Assembly (NCBI GenBank): GCA_009691335.1
Contig: SICR01000004.1
Span: 1 to 38,471 of the forward strand
DNA: 38,471 nt
Source: Candidatus Zambryskiibacteriota bacterium
Lineage (GTDB): Bacteria; Patescibacteriota; Minisyncoccia; Phycocordibacterales; Zambryskibacteraceae
Direction of reading: 5' to 3'
Shown: in pieces, positions 1 to 6,796 of the stretch
Layout: each line of letters begins with the position of its first letter
Numbering within the stretch: the first letter of the stretch is position 1
Notes under the pieces: model-generated
Databases searched by the model: none
The model's input: only the letters and a program-made list of their open reading frames with translations
What the model was told of the DNA's origin: nothing
Made by a program: the position numbers and the translations under genes

Positions 1-72
1 CAAATACTTTGTTTATGCGTGACCCGGTGTGATCATACAAAAAACTCCTCTCAATATATTTCTTTAAACGCT

Positions 73-185
73 GTGTTCTGGCGCTTACCTACTTTCCCTT
101 TACAAGTATCATCGGCTCAACGAGGCTTAACTTCCGTGTTCGGAATGAGAACGGGTGTGACCCTCGCGATAAAGCACCAAAACAC
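73..185 (-). rRNA. rrf: 5S ribosomal RNA
   Basis: The minus strand reads as a bacterial 5S rRNA. The conserved loop region with CCGAACACGGAAGTTAAG is present, and the two ends form a terminal helix (GTGTTTTGGTGC with GCGCCAGAACAC, with G-U pairs). Length is about 113 nt, normal for the family. It lies about 85 nt downstream of the 23S 3' end in the same orientation, so both are probably cut from one precursor. The exact ends are inferred from the terminal helix. No clear intrinsic terminator is visible between it and the window edge. Confidence 0.93.
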
Positions 186-199
186 AATTTTCAAAGATA

Positions 200-222
200 T
201 TGTTAGGAGTTTTTCCTAACAA
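200..222 (-). other. 23S-5S spacer hairpin
   Basis: TTGTTAGGA and TCCTAACAA form a perfect 9-bp stem with a 5-nt loop between the 23S and 5S genes. It probably folds in the precursor and helps define processing ends. There is no U-tract placed to make it a terminator before 5S. Confidence 0.6.
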
Positions 223-235
223 TTCCAGATTGTAG

Positions 236-258
236 TTGATTTCATTTAGCAGGACAGA
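236..258 (-). repeat. 23S processing stem, 3' arm
   Basis: This 23-nt sequence is the exact reverse complement of 4059-4081 on the other side of the 23S gene. The two arms would close a perfect 23-bp helix around the 23S precursor. Such flanking stems are the classic RNase III substrates that release 23S rRNA. Confidence 0.85.
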
Positions 259-633
259 TAAGTGGTTTCCAAATTTCCTAATAGAATTCGGGCAATTAGT
301 ACGACTCGGCTCAAACGATTACTCGTCTTACACCTGTCGCCTATCAACCTGGTAATCTCCCAGGGCCCTCAAACGTTTCCTAATCTCGGGGCTGGCTTCA
401 TTCTTAGATGCTTTCAGAATTTATCCTGGCCCGACTTAGCTACCCTGCGTTCCTCTTGGCAGAAGAGCAGGTACACCAGTGGTCGGTTCACTCCGGTCCT
501 CTCGTCGCGTAATTCCCCTATCACTAGGAGCGCAGACTATATCTTCATCCTTCCGCTTGCGTGGTTAGGATGTTGGCGTATTACCTATGTAAACCGTCAT
601 TCTCTACGGAATGATTCGCTTATACACAAGTCT

Positions 634-657
634 GTTATTTGATTTGAGTCAAATAAC
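634..657 (-). other. Intron peripheral hairpin
   Basis: GTTATTTGA and TCAAATAAC form a perfect 9-bp stem with a 6-nt loop. On the RNA it sits directly 5' of the P7 R strand and 3' of the small reading frame. It may close the loop that holds the reading frame. Its role is inferred from position. Confidence 0.55.
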
Positions 658-681
658 AAGTCGTTACGGGGTCAATATGAT

Positions 682-882
682 TTATTCTGCTGAGAGAAAT
701 TCTTCGAGTGTTGGTGATTTTTTGAGTTCTGGATTGAGATCACTCTCAACTCCAGTATGGGCAACGTGATCAAAAACTACTTCCGCAGTTTTCTGATAAT
801 TACCTTCATTCATGCGCTTCAACAGCGTCTTTAACTCATCCTTACACCAATCTAATTTACTATTCTCGAATTTCTTTTCCAT
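682..882 (-). CDS. Small protein encoded inside the 23S intron
   Basis: A 66-residue ATG-initiated frame lies wholly within the intron, between the 5' structural part and the P7/P3 strand at 629-634. The product is charged and helix-rich, begins MEKKFENSKLDWCKDEL and has an acidic end. I see no LAGLIDADG, GIY-YIG, HNH or His-Cys motif, so it is not a recognisable homing endonuclease, and it is far shorter than one. No Shine-Dalgarno sequence precedes it. It could be a true small protein, a remnant of a larger intron gene, or a chance frame. Its protein-like composition and its position in a peripheral loop, where intron genes usually sit, favour a real or recently real gene. Confidence 0.4.
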   Translation of the reverse strand: MEKKFENSKLDWCKDELKTLLKRMNEGNYQKTAEVVFDHVAHTGVESDLNPELKKSPTLEEFLSAE

Positions 883-1128
883 TCAACAGACTATACCACA
901 CGACTTCCCACGGTATTGTCTTGTTTAGTTCTGGTCCTCAAGTAAGTTTACACTTACCATTGTACCACTACCTACGGACTAGGCCGGCAGTAGTTATCAA
1001 CAGACCAAACTTAGCAAGATTTCACCGTTATTAGCCACTTTGTCATCAAGTATTTCTACTTGAAGTAGCAAAATTTACTAGGAGCAAATCCCCTCAAGAA
1101 ACGAACGCCTGCAGTAGATAGGAGTCCA

Positions 1129-1163
<35 letters not shown>

Positions 1164-1787
1164 ACTTTTTAAATGGCGAACAGCCATACCCTTGGAAGCT
1201 TCTTCACCTCCAGGATAAGTTGAGCCGACATCGAGGTGCCGAACTGCGCCGTCGCTATGGACGCTTAGGCGCAACCAGCCTGTTATCCCCAGGGTAGCTT
1301 TTATCCGATAATCCCGAGCCGCATCTAATGCGTACTGTCGGTTCACTATGCTCTGCTTTCGCATCTGTTTGTCATGTACGACTCACAGTCAAGCCAGCTT
1401 GTGCCATTACACTATCGGCACGGTTTCCATTCGCGCCTAGCTGACCTTAATAGACTCCTCCGTTACTTTTTAGGAGGATAGCGCCCCACTAAAACTGCCC
1501 GCCAGATACTGTTTCTCGCCGTTTTTTCCGTCGAGGTTAGAACTTACAATCTAGAAAAGTGGTATTTCACTGGCGACTCCATCTGCCCCGAAAGGCAAAC
1601 TTCAAAGTCTCCCACCTATGCTACGTATCGTGACCGTAAGCTCAATATCAAGTTGCAGTAAAGCTCCTGGGGTCTTTTCGTCTAACTGCAGGAAACCGGC
1701 ATCTTCACCGGTATTGTATTTTCACCGAGCAAGTCCCCGAGACAGTTCTCCAGTCATTACACCATTCGTGCGCGTCTGAACTTACCA

Positions 1788-1838
<51 letters not shown>

Positions 1839-2548
1839 CAGGGCTTATACAAGTCAGCTCATGTCTTGCGACAATCACCGCCCGTATTTAACCTTCTGGC
1901 ATTGGTCAGGTGTCACCCCCTATACATCCTCTTGCGAGTTCGCAGGGAGCTGTGTTTTTGGTAAACAGTTGCCAGAGATACTTTAGCTGCGGCCCCTAAT
2001 AAAAGGGGCAAGCCTTATTCCGAAGTTACGGCTGCTTTTTTGCCGAGTTCCTTGGGGACCTCTCACTCGTTCGTCTTCGTCTTCTCGACGTGAACACCTG
2101 TTTCGGTTTGCGGTACGGATGCTATGCAATAAGTTTAGAGATTTTTCTTGGGAGGTAGCTTTGTATCATTTCCCCCGGCGAACCGGGACATTTTCGCTCC
2201 AGTTGAGATCGGTATTTAAACCAGGGTCCGGATTTTCCAGGACACCGCTCTTGAGGCACAAACGTCAAATCCGATAATGCGCGATACATACTTACCTCCG
2301 TCCTCCCATCACTTGCATAGTCAGTCAGGGAATATTAACCCTGTGTCCATCGGATGCGGATCTCTCCATTTCCTTAGGCCCGACTAACCCCACTCCGACA
2401 ATCGTTGAGTGGGAAACCTTGTTCTATCGACGTGCGGGTTTCTCACCCGCATTGTGGTTACTTGTGCCAACATTCTTACTTCGCAACGCTCCAGCGTGGG
2501 TCGCCCCTTCGCCTTCACAGCAGATGCGAATACTCTCCTACCGCTCCA

Positions 2549-2640
2549 GTTCTCAATTTTGGCGAGAAGCTCACTTGGAAGCTCAACTTCCAAGTGGAAG
2601 TTGAGCTTCGTTGAGCTTCCAAAAAGCCAAAATTGAGAAC
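2549..2640 (-). repeat. Palindromic insert A in 23S (near helix 45)
   Basis: A 92-nt region folds into one long hairpin. A 15-bp base stem (GTTCTCAATTTTGGC with its complement) surrounds an outer GAAGCTCA/TGAGCTTC pairing and a 15-bp apical stem (GAAGCTCAACTTCCA with its complement). Comparison with E. coli 23S places it where a short helix normally lies, near helix 45. Its central 60 nt (2565-2624) match 3629-3688 at 58 of 60 positions, so it is one of two copies of the same element within this rRNA gene. Confidence 0.85.
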
Positions 2641-3351
2641 TGAAACCCTCAGTTTCGGTACCATGCTTAGCCCCATGAATCTGCGGTGCAAAATCTCTGA
2701 CTGAGTGAGCTGTTACGCTTTCTTTAAAGGATGGCTGCTTCTAAGCCAACCTCCTCAGTGTCAGGGAAATTTCACCTCCTTAAGTGCACTTAGCATGAAT
2801 TTAGGGACCTTAAATAGAGATCTAGGCTGTTTCCTTTTTGACGCACGGAGCTTAGCCCCCGCCGTCTAACTGCCGAGTTTTTAACTAAGAGAATTCGGAG
2901 TTTGATAGGTCTAGCGAGCTTTCGCCCTGTCCAGACCTTCCAGTGCTCTACCTCTCTTAGGAACACTCGACGCTAGCCCAAAAGCTATTTCGGAGAGAAC
3001 CAGCTATTACCAGGCTCGATTAGCTTTTCACTTCTTATCACAAGTCATCCCAATGTATTGCACGGCAAACGGGTTCGGGCCTCCCCCCGACTTTCGTCGG
3101 GGTTCACCCTGCTCATGACAAGCTCGCTCTGGCTTCGGGTCTTTAGCATACTACCAACCCTTCGATTGCTCTCAGGGTAAACGCGCTATTCACACTCGGT
3201 TTCCCTATGGCTCCATCCTTTGTGGGGACTTAGCCGCGCAGCATGCTAAAACTCGTTGGCTCATTCTTCAATAGGCACGCCGTAGAGGTTCCGAAGAACC
3301 TCGCCGACTCCTTGTAGACATACGGTTTCAGGTCTATTTCACTCCCCTTCC

Positions 3352-3394
<43 letters not shown>

Positions 3395-3615
3395 ATCTAG
3401 AAGTGTATTTAGCCTTACCGGTTAGTTCCGGCAAATTCCCCCGAGCTACTCGTGTCTCGAGGTACTCAAGAACGGAAACAAAAGAGATTTATGATTTTCG
3501 AACACGGGACTATTACCCTCTGGGGTGCTTCTTTCCAGAAGCTTATTCTAACCATAAATTTTTTAACTCCTCTTCCATATAAATATGGAACGTCTCCGCC
3601 TTATAACTCCCAGCA

Positions 3616-3699
3616 TCAATCTTTGGCAAGAAGCTCACTTGGAAGCTCAACTTCCAAGTGGAAGTTGAGCTTCTTTGAGATTCCAAAACCAAAGATTGA
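3616..3699 (-). repeat. Palindromic insert B in 23S domain I
   Basis: This is the second copy of the element at 2549-2640. Positions 3629-3673 are identical over 45 nt to 2565-2609, and the wider 60-nt block differs at only two positions. It sits in domain I, in the variable region between about E. coli 270 and 310. An 11-bp base stem (TCAATCTTTGG with its complement) carries the same 15-bp apical stem as copy A. Even the base arms resemble those of copy A, which suggests the whole hairpin was copied. Confidence 0.85.
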
Positions 3700-4058
3700 A
3701 ACTGAGTTTGGGCTTCTTCGTTTTCGCTCGCCGCTACTAACGAAATAACAATTGTTCTCTATTCCTCCAGTTACTGAAATGTTTTACTTCACTGGGTGTA
3801 TTCCATGCATAATTTGCATGGTGCTATCAATAGATAGCGGGTTTCCCCATTCGGACATCTCCGGATCAAAGGTTGCTAGGCACCTCCCCGAAGCGTATCG
3901 CCGCCAAGCCACGTCCTTCATCACCATCTTCTAGTCAAGGCATCCACCGTACGCCCTTAAATTTCCTATTAGGAAATTTAAAAACCACACTCAGCTATTT
4001 CTACAAATAACTGAGCTTACTTCTCCTGACACCTGCGAGTGACGCGGGCACCAGGATT

Positions 4059-4081
4059 TCTGTCCTGCTAAATGAAATCAA
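4059..4081 (-). repeat. 23S processing stem, 5' arm
   Basis: Exact reverse complement of 236-258 over 23 nt. The arms would enclose the complete 23S precursor in a long helix, the expected RNase III processing substrate. Confidence 0.85.
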
Positions 4082-4084
4082 CCC

Positions 4085-4125
4085 TTCGACAGATTCGATA
4101 AACTCACTGTGGTGAGCCTGTCAAA
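4085..4125. repeat. Short palindromic repeat in the 23S leader
   Basis: TTCGACAG and CTGTCAAA form imperfect arms (one G-U) around an inner CTCAC/GTGAG stem. The sequence resembles short intergenic palindromes built on a TTCGACAGGCTCAC-type core that I recall being scattered through many environmental bacterial genomes. It lies in the transcribed leader upstream of 23S. Only one copy is visible in this window, so the repeat status rests on recollection. Confidence 0.45.
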
Positions 4126-4184
4126 CCATAAACTCAGGATAAACTCTCACTTAGCCCCCGGTCTGCTAGAACCGAGGCTTTTGT

Positions 4185-4214
4185 TTCTGTCTTCCTACAA
4201 TCAGAAGACAGAAA
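4185..4214 (-). other. 23S leader hairpin
   Basis: TTTCTGTCTTC and GAAGACAGAAA form a perfect 11-bp stem with an 8-nt loop in the leader between the promoter and the 23S processing stem. It may be a processing or antitermination structure. No gene is visible across 3980-4300 other than this leader. Confidence 0.5.
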
Positions 4215-4305
4215 ATCTTGTCCACCTACAAATCCGAAAAGACCCTCTTGGATCAATAATTCGTGGTGGGATTAATTTGACAAAGTACTATCAACCGTAG
4301 AAATG

Positions 4306-4337
4306 AAGACCCCGTCGCTCAGGAGCGACGGGGTCTT
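4306..4337 (-). terminator. GC-rich 15-bp hairpin upstream of 23S
   Basis: AAGACCCCGTCGCTC pairs perfectly with GAGCGACGGGGTCTT across 2 nt. In the minus direction it is followed by a weakly U-rich stretch, so it could be an intrinsic terminator. It lies about 70-100 nt downstream of a consensus minus-strand promoter (4416-4444). It would then either end a short RNA of about 100 nt or be a leader structure read through towards 23S. The alternatives cannot be separated from the sequence. Confidence 0.5.
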
Positions 4338-4415
4338 AACCCATAAAACAGCTCAATAGAGCTATCTTTGCCGCTTTTTGAGGTTATGGTTTATAAACAT
4401 TTCTAGGTAAGAATC

Positions 4416-4444
4416 ATTTTATACCCAATCAAAAATTGTGTCAA
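4416..4444 (-). promoter_or_regulatory. Strong promoter, probably of the 23S-5S unit
   Basis: On the minus strand TTGACA (4444-4439) and TAAAAT (4421-4416) are separated by exactly 17 bp. This is the best -35/-10 pair upstream of the 23S gene. Transcription would start near 4409, giving a leader of about 430 nt with several hairpins before 23S, or a short separate RNA ending at the hairpin at 4306-4337. Confidence 0.65.
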
Positions 4445-4465
4445 ATGTGGTCGTATAATATCTAG

Positions 4466-4494
4466 TTGACTCTGCAGATTTATCGTACTATGGT
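4466..4494 (+). promoter_or_regulatory. Promoter of the 79-residue gene
   Basis: TTGACT (4466-4471) and TATGGT (4489-4494) are spaced by 17 bp on the plus strand. Transcription would start about 10 nt before a GGAGG Shine-Dalgarno sequence at 4502-4506. It is divergent from the 23S promoter about 20 bp away. Confidence 0.55.
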
Positions 4495-4511
4495 TCTAAT
4501 CGGAGGGTTCT

Positions 4512-4751
4512 ATGGTAAGCAGTATCTTACCACTCCTTAGAGTGGTACTGTCGCAGAATGGGCTACGCTCGCTCTGTCAGTTTCGCCTCTCTGCACTCGA
4601 GAGAGACATTCAAGCCGCAAGTAGAGACACTCGCAACGCCAGTATGTCGATGATGGAGAGAGTCGCTGCCGCCGAACTCCTTGTGGAGCTCAAGCACAAG
4701 GAAACATTGTACAAACACGAGCTCGCCAATCTGAAAGTCGGCACTATGTGA
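4512..4751 (+). CDS. Small hypothetical protein, 79 residues
   Basis: I do not recognise this protein. The ATG is set by GGAGG five bases upstream, and a promoter (4466-4494) and a hairpin after the stop (4761-4786) make it a self-contained unit. The N-terminal 20 residues are hydrophobic (MVSSILPLLRVVLSQNGL). Residues 25-75 are Glu/Lys/Ala-rich and should form a long helix or coiled coil. No known domain or catalytic motif is visible. A shadow frame on the opposite strand was rejected because it lacks start signals. Confidence 0.6.
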   Translation: MVSSILPLLRVVLSQNGLRSLCQFRLSALERDIQAASRDTRNASMSMMERVAAAELLVELKHKETLYKHELANLKVGTM

Positions 4752-4760
4752 TGCAGGTGC

Positions 4761-4786
4761 AAGGGTGGACCACAAGGTCCACCCTT
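4761..4786 (+). terminator. Hairpin after the 79-residue gene
   Basis: AAGGGTGGACC and GGTCCACCCTT form a perfect 11-bp stem with an ACAA loop, 9 nt after the stop codon. The tail is AT-rich but not a clean U-tract. It lies between convergent genes and may serve both. Confidence 0.65.
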
Positions 4787-4835
4787 AAAATTATCAGGAA
4801 TTAATTTATCCTCCTACTCATCATCCATCATCACA

Positions 4836-5582
4836 CTATATCTCACCAGCCGAAAGCCTGGTGACAAGCTCTTGAAGAATATATATGAGCATTCCCATAT
4901 TGTGTCTTATATAATATTCCCTTACCTCTTCATTGAGACAATATAGACCGGCCAATGTGTCCACGCACCTAGGTCTATCCCCATCACGATGAGATGATGA
5001 TGAACCAGAAGAACTGTCAGACGACGCTGGGGCATCAAATATTAAAAACGGAGTAAATGACATAGAGAAGAGCGTGGACGGAACCATGTCGAAGTTATTG
5101 GCCAACGCTGCCCAGTCGGTGCTCGTCTGCCCAGACACCGTCACATGCGCATTGACTATCTCGGTCGTACCAGCTTTCTTGACTATAGTGGTATAGCCAG
5201 TAGCATCGAACTGGACATCGTAAGAATACCAATCTGTCCCATGCGTACCAGAGAGAAGTTGGTAGATAACATTTGTAGTCCTTACGGTTGGAGAAGAGGT
5301 AGTGGTTGGGTCGAGAGCCGTTATATATAAGAGGGGAGGGAAGCTTGAGAAAGTTATGGTGTGGTGAGTATAGGTAAAAGTAAGATGAAGGTAGCTATCT
5401 ACATACTCGTGCGTGTAGTTCTCAAGCCCTTCGTGTCCAGAGACTACCGTAGAGTCCCCAAACATAACTTGGGACTTCTCATCTACTGTATATGATGAAG
5501 TAATTTCGGCGAAGGCATCATTTGCCACACCCAGAAACAGCACCGAGCATACGATTGAGATGAATAAAACTTTCTTCACCAT
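4836..5582 (-). CDS. Secreted hypothetical protein with signal peptide
   Basis: The product has 248 residues. Residues 1-26 form a signal peptide with a lysine pair, a hydrophobic core and an Ala-x-Ala end (DAFAEIT), so it is exported. The mature part is Thr/Ser-rich and probably beta-sheet. A serine run (about residues 192-198) acts as a linker to a C-terminal segment with two cysteines (CVDTLAGLYC) and a helical end. I do not recognise a family. The gene starts 18 bp after the HhH/PKD gene upstream and is probably cotranscribed with it, which suggests a shared extracellular or envelope role. Confidence 0.75.
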   Translation of the reverse strand: MVKKVLFISIVCSVLFLGVANDAFAEITSSYTVDEKSQVMFGDSTVVSGHEGLENYTHEYVDSYLHLTFTYTHHTITFSSFPPLLYITALDPTTTSSPTVRTTNVIYQLLSGTHGTDWYSYDVQFDATGYTTIVKKAGTTEIVNAHVTVSGQTSTDWAALANNFDMVPSTLFSMSFTPFLIFDAPASSDSSSGSSSSHRDGDRPRCVDTLAGLYCLNEEVREYYIRHNMGMLIYILQELVTRLSAGEI

Positions 5583-5600
5583 ACAAGGGACTTTACCATA

Positions 5601-6710
5601 TTATTTGGTCCTCAAGAAAAAGTGCTTGAAAACATCAAACCAGCCTGATCTTACCGCAGTGGATGTTCTAGCTTCATCATCTTCTCTAAATATCGGTTCA
5701 ACCGAAACAGTCGTAGTAGGGATATCCTTTGCAATATTTTGCGGAACACTATTATAAATGTTGGCCAGTTTTTCTTCGATTATTCCGAGCTCTTTCTCCA
5801 GATTGATAATCTCTTTTGATCTCTGTTCTTCTATCTTTGCCCATAATTTATTCTGCTCTGTATCTCCTATAACCATAATGGTGACATTTCTCATCGTATC
5901 CGGCCTAAGCCCTGTCACCTTAGAACTGAAAGATATGCTTTGTCCCGCCCCAACAATAGTATCTTGGGGGAAGACAAATGTTTTCGCCCCGGACCACAAC
6001 ACCCTGCCGTATAAATTCACTTCATTCTTTGAGCTATTCTTAAGCTCTATTCTATCAGCGGTAGCAAGCGAGACAGTAACTTCTGGATTGATAATTTTGA
6101 CATTTATCCTCGATATCGCCTGACCGGATGGCAGAGATACATTTAGCACCACAACATACTCACCCGCGTATTCATATGTATGATTCAAAATTGATCCACC
6201 ACTCTGACTACCGTCTCCGAAATTCCATTTGAAGATACTACTCTTGGTGTAGTCAAGATCGGTTTTCGCCGCAAACTCCATGGGACTGCCTGCCGTACCA
6301 AGCCGATCACGGCCCGCACTTATATATACATCCTTTCCTTTGTCTGTATTGGAAATAGGGACCGAACCATAATGCACAGACGAAGCGCTATTATTGGGAG
6401 CGGATGTACTTGTGTTTTGTACCGATGCAGATGGCGGATCGCCTATGGTGATGTAATCTTTTATGTTGGCGTATGTCACTTCGCCTATACCGCTCACATT
6501 CTTGATTTCCTCAATCGTTTCAAATGGGCCGTTTAAATTCCGGTACCCTATAATCGCGGCGGCCTTGACCGGACCTACGCCATTTAATGTTTGTAGTCCT
6601 GTGGAATCCGCCGTATTAATATTTACCAGCGCTCCTTGAGCATAAACAAAGAGAGGAAAGATTATCCATAGAAAAGCCGAGCGAAAAAAGACTTTATAAA
6701 AATAATGCAT
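5601..6710 (-). CDS. Secreted ComEA-type HhH protein with PKD and lamin-tail-like domains
   Basis: A signal peptide or anchor (about residues 1-24) is followed by a helix-hairpin-helix domain of ComEA type (about 26-90: VNINTADSTGLQTLNGVGPV and IEEIKNVSGIGEVTY), which binds DNA in competence proteins. A PKD domain follows (about 120-205, with FKWNFGDGS and YEYAGEYVV). Next is a beta domain resembling a lamin-tail domain (RIELKNSSKNEVNLYG), then a coiled-coil segment and a short hydrophobic end. The start at 6710 was preferred over 6734. A TATAAT box lies 6 bp upstream, and the longer frame would run into the terminator of the preceding gene. A role in DNA capture or surface attachment is inference from the domains. 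Confidence 0.85.
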   Translation of the reverse strand: MHYFYKVFFRSAFLWIIFPLFVYAQGALVNINTADSTGLQTLNGVGPVKAAAIIGYRNLNGPFETIEEIKNVSGIGEVTYANIKDYITIGDPPSASVQNTSTSAPNNSASSVHYGSVPISNTDKGKDVYISAGRDRLGTAGSPMEFAAKTDLDYTKSSIFKWNFGDGSQSGGSILNHTYEYAGEYVVVLNVSLPSGQAISRINVKIINPEVTVSLATADRIELKNSSKNEVNLYGRVLWSGAKTFVFPQDTIVGAGQSISFSSKVTGLRPDTMRNVTIMVIGDTEQNKLWAKIEEQRSKEIINLEKELGIIEEKLANIYNSVPQNIAKDIPTTTVSVEPIFREDDEARTSTAVRSGWFDVFKHFFLRTK

Positions 6711-6716
6711 CCCTAA

Positions 6717-6722
6717 ATTATA
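6717..6722 (-). promoter_or_regulatory. -10 box giving a leaderless start for the HhH/PKD gene
   Basis: TATAAT lies 6 bp upstream of the ATG at 6710, with no room for a Shine-Dalgarno sequence. Transcription would begin at or next to the start codon. The box abuts the terminator of the S-layer-like gene (6722-6757). Confidence 0.6.
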
Positions 6723-6757
6723 GAACAAAAACACCCCGGTAGGGGTGTTTTTGTTCT
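6722..6757 (-). terminator. Terminator of the S-layer-like gene
   Basis: AGAACAAAAACACCCC and its complement form a perfect 16-bp stem around a 4-nt loop. In the minus direction the second arm ends GTTTTTGTTCT, a good U-rich tract. It lies 39 bp beyond the stop of the surface protein gene. Confidence 0.85.
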
Positions 6758-6796
6758 CTCTGACTAGTGCAGAGACCTTAGCAATCCTTGGAAGGA

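Larger units (their letters stand above)
506..1076 (-). other. Group I intron in the 23S sarcin-ricin loop
   Basis: The 23S sequence CCTAGT|ACGAGAGG is interrupted after the T. Removing 506-1076 restores the uninterrupted sarcin-ricin loop. Group I hallmarks are visible. The 5' exon ends in U, and UAGU (1080-1077) pairs with GCUA (1069-1066) with a U-G wobble at the splice site. The S/P7 element GAAGATATAGTCTG lies near the 3' end, and its AGTCTG (538-533) pairs perfectly with CAGACT (634-629), the R/P7 strand. A P9-like hairpin CCTA-GTGA-TAGG follows, and the last intron base is G. A 66-residue reading frame sits in a peripheral loop. The splice-site position corresponds to about E. coli 2656/2657 by my own alignment. 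Confidence 0.88.

Noticed and set aside
262-642. Open frame on the plus strand across the end of 23S
   Set aside because: It is antisense to conserved 23S rRNA and to the intron core, and has no start signals or protein family.
2384-2636. Several overlapping frames on both strands near the palindromic insert A
   Set aside because: All lie within 23S rRNA and arise from rRNA sequence and the hairpin. None has start signals.
3452-3934. Plus-strand frames near the 5' end of 23S
   Set aside because: They are antisense to conserved domain I rRNA and cross the palindromic insert B.
5758-6123. Plus-strand frame opposite the HhH/PKD gene
   Set aside because: A shadow of a well-supported domain protein on the minus strand.
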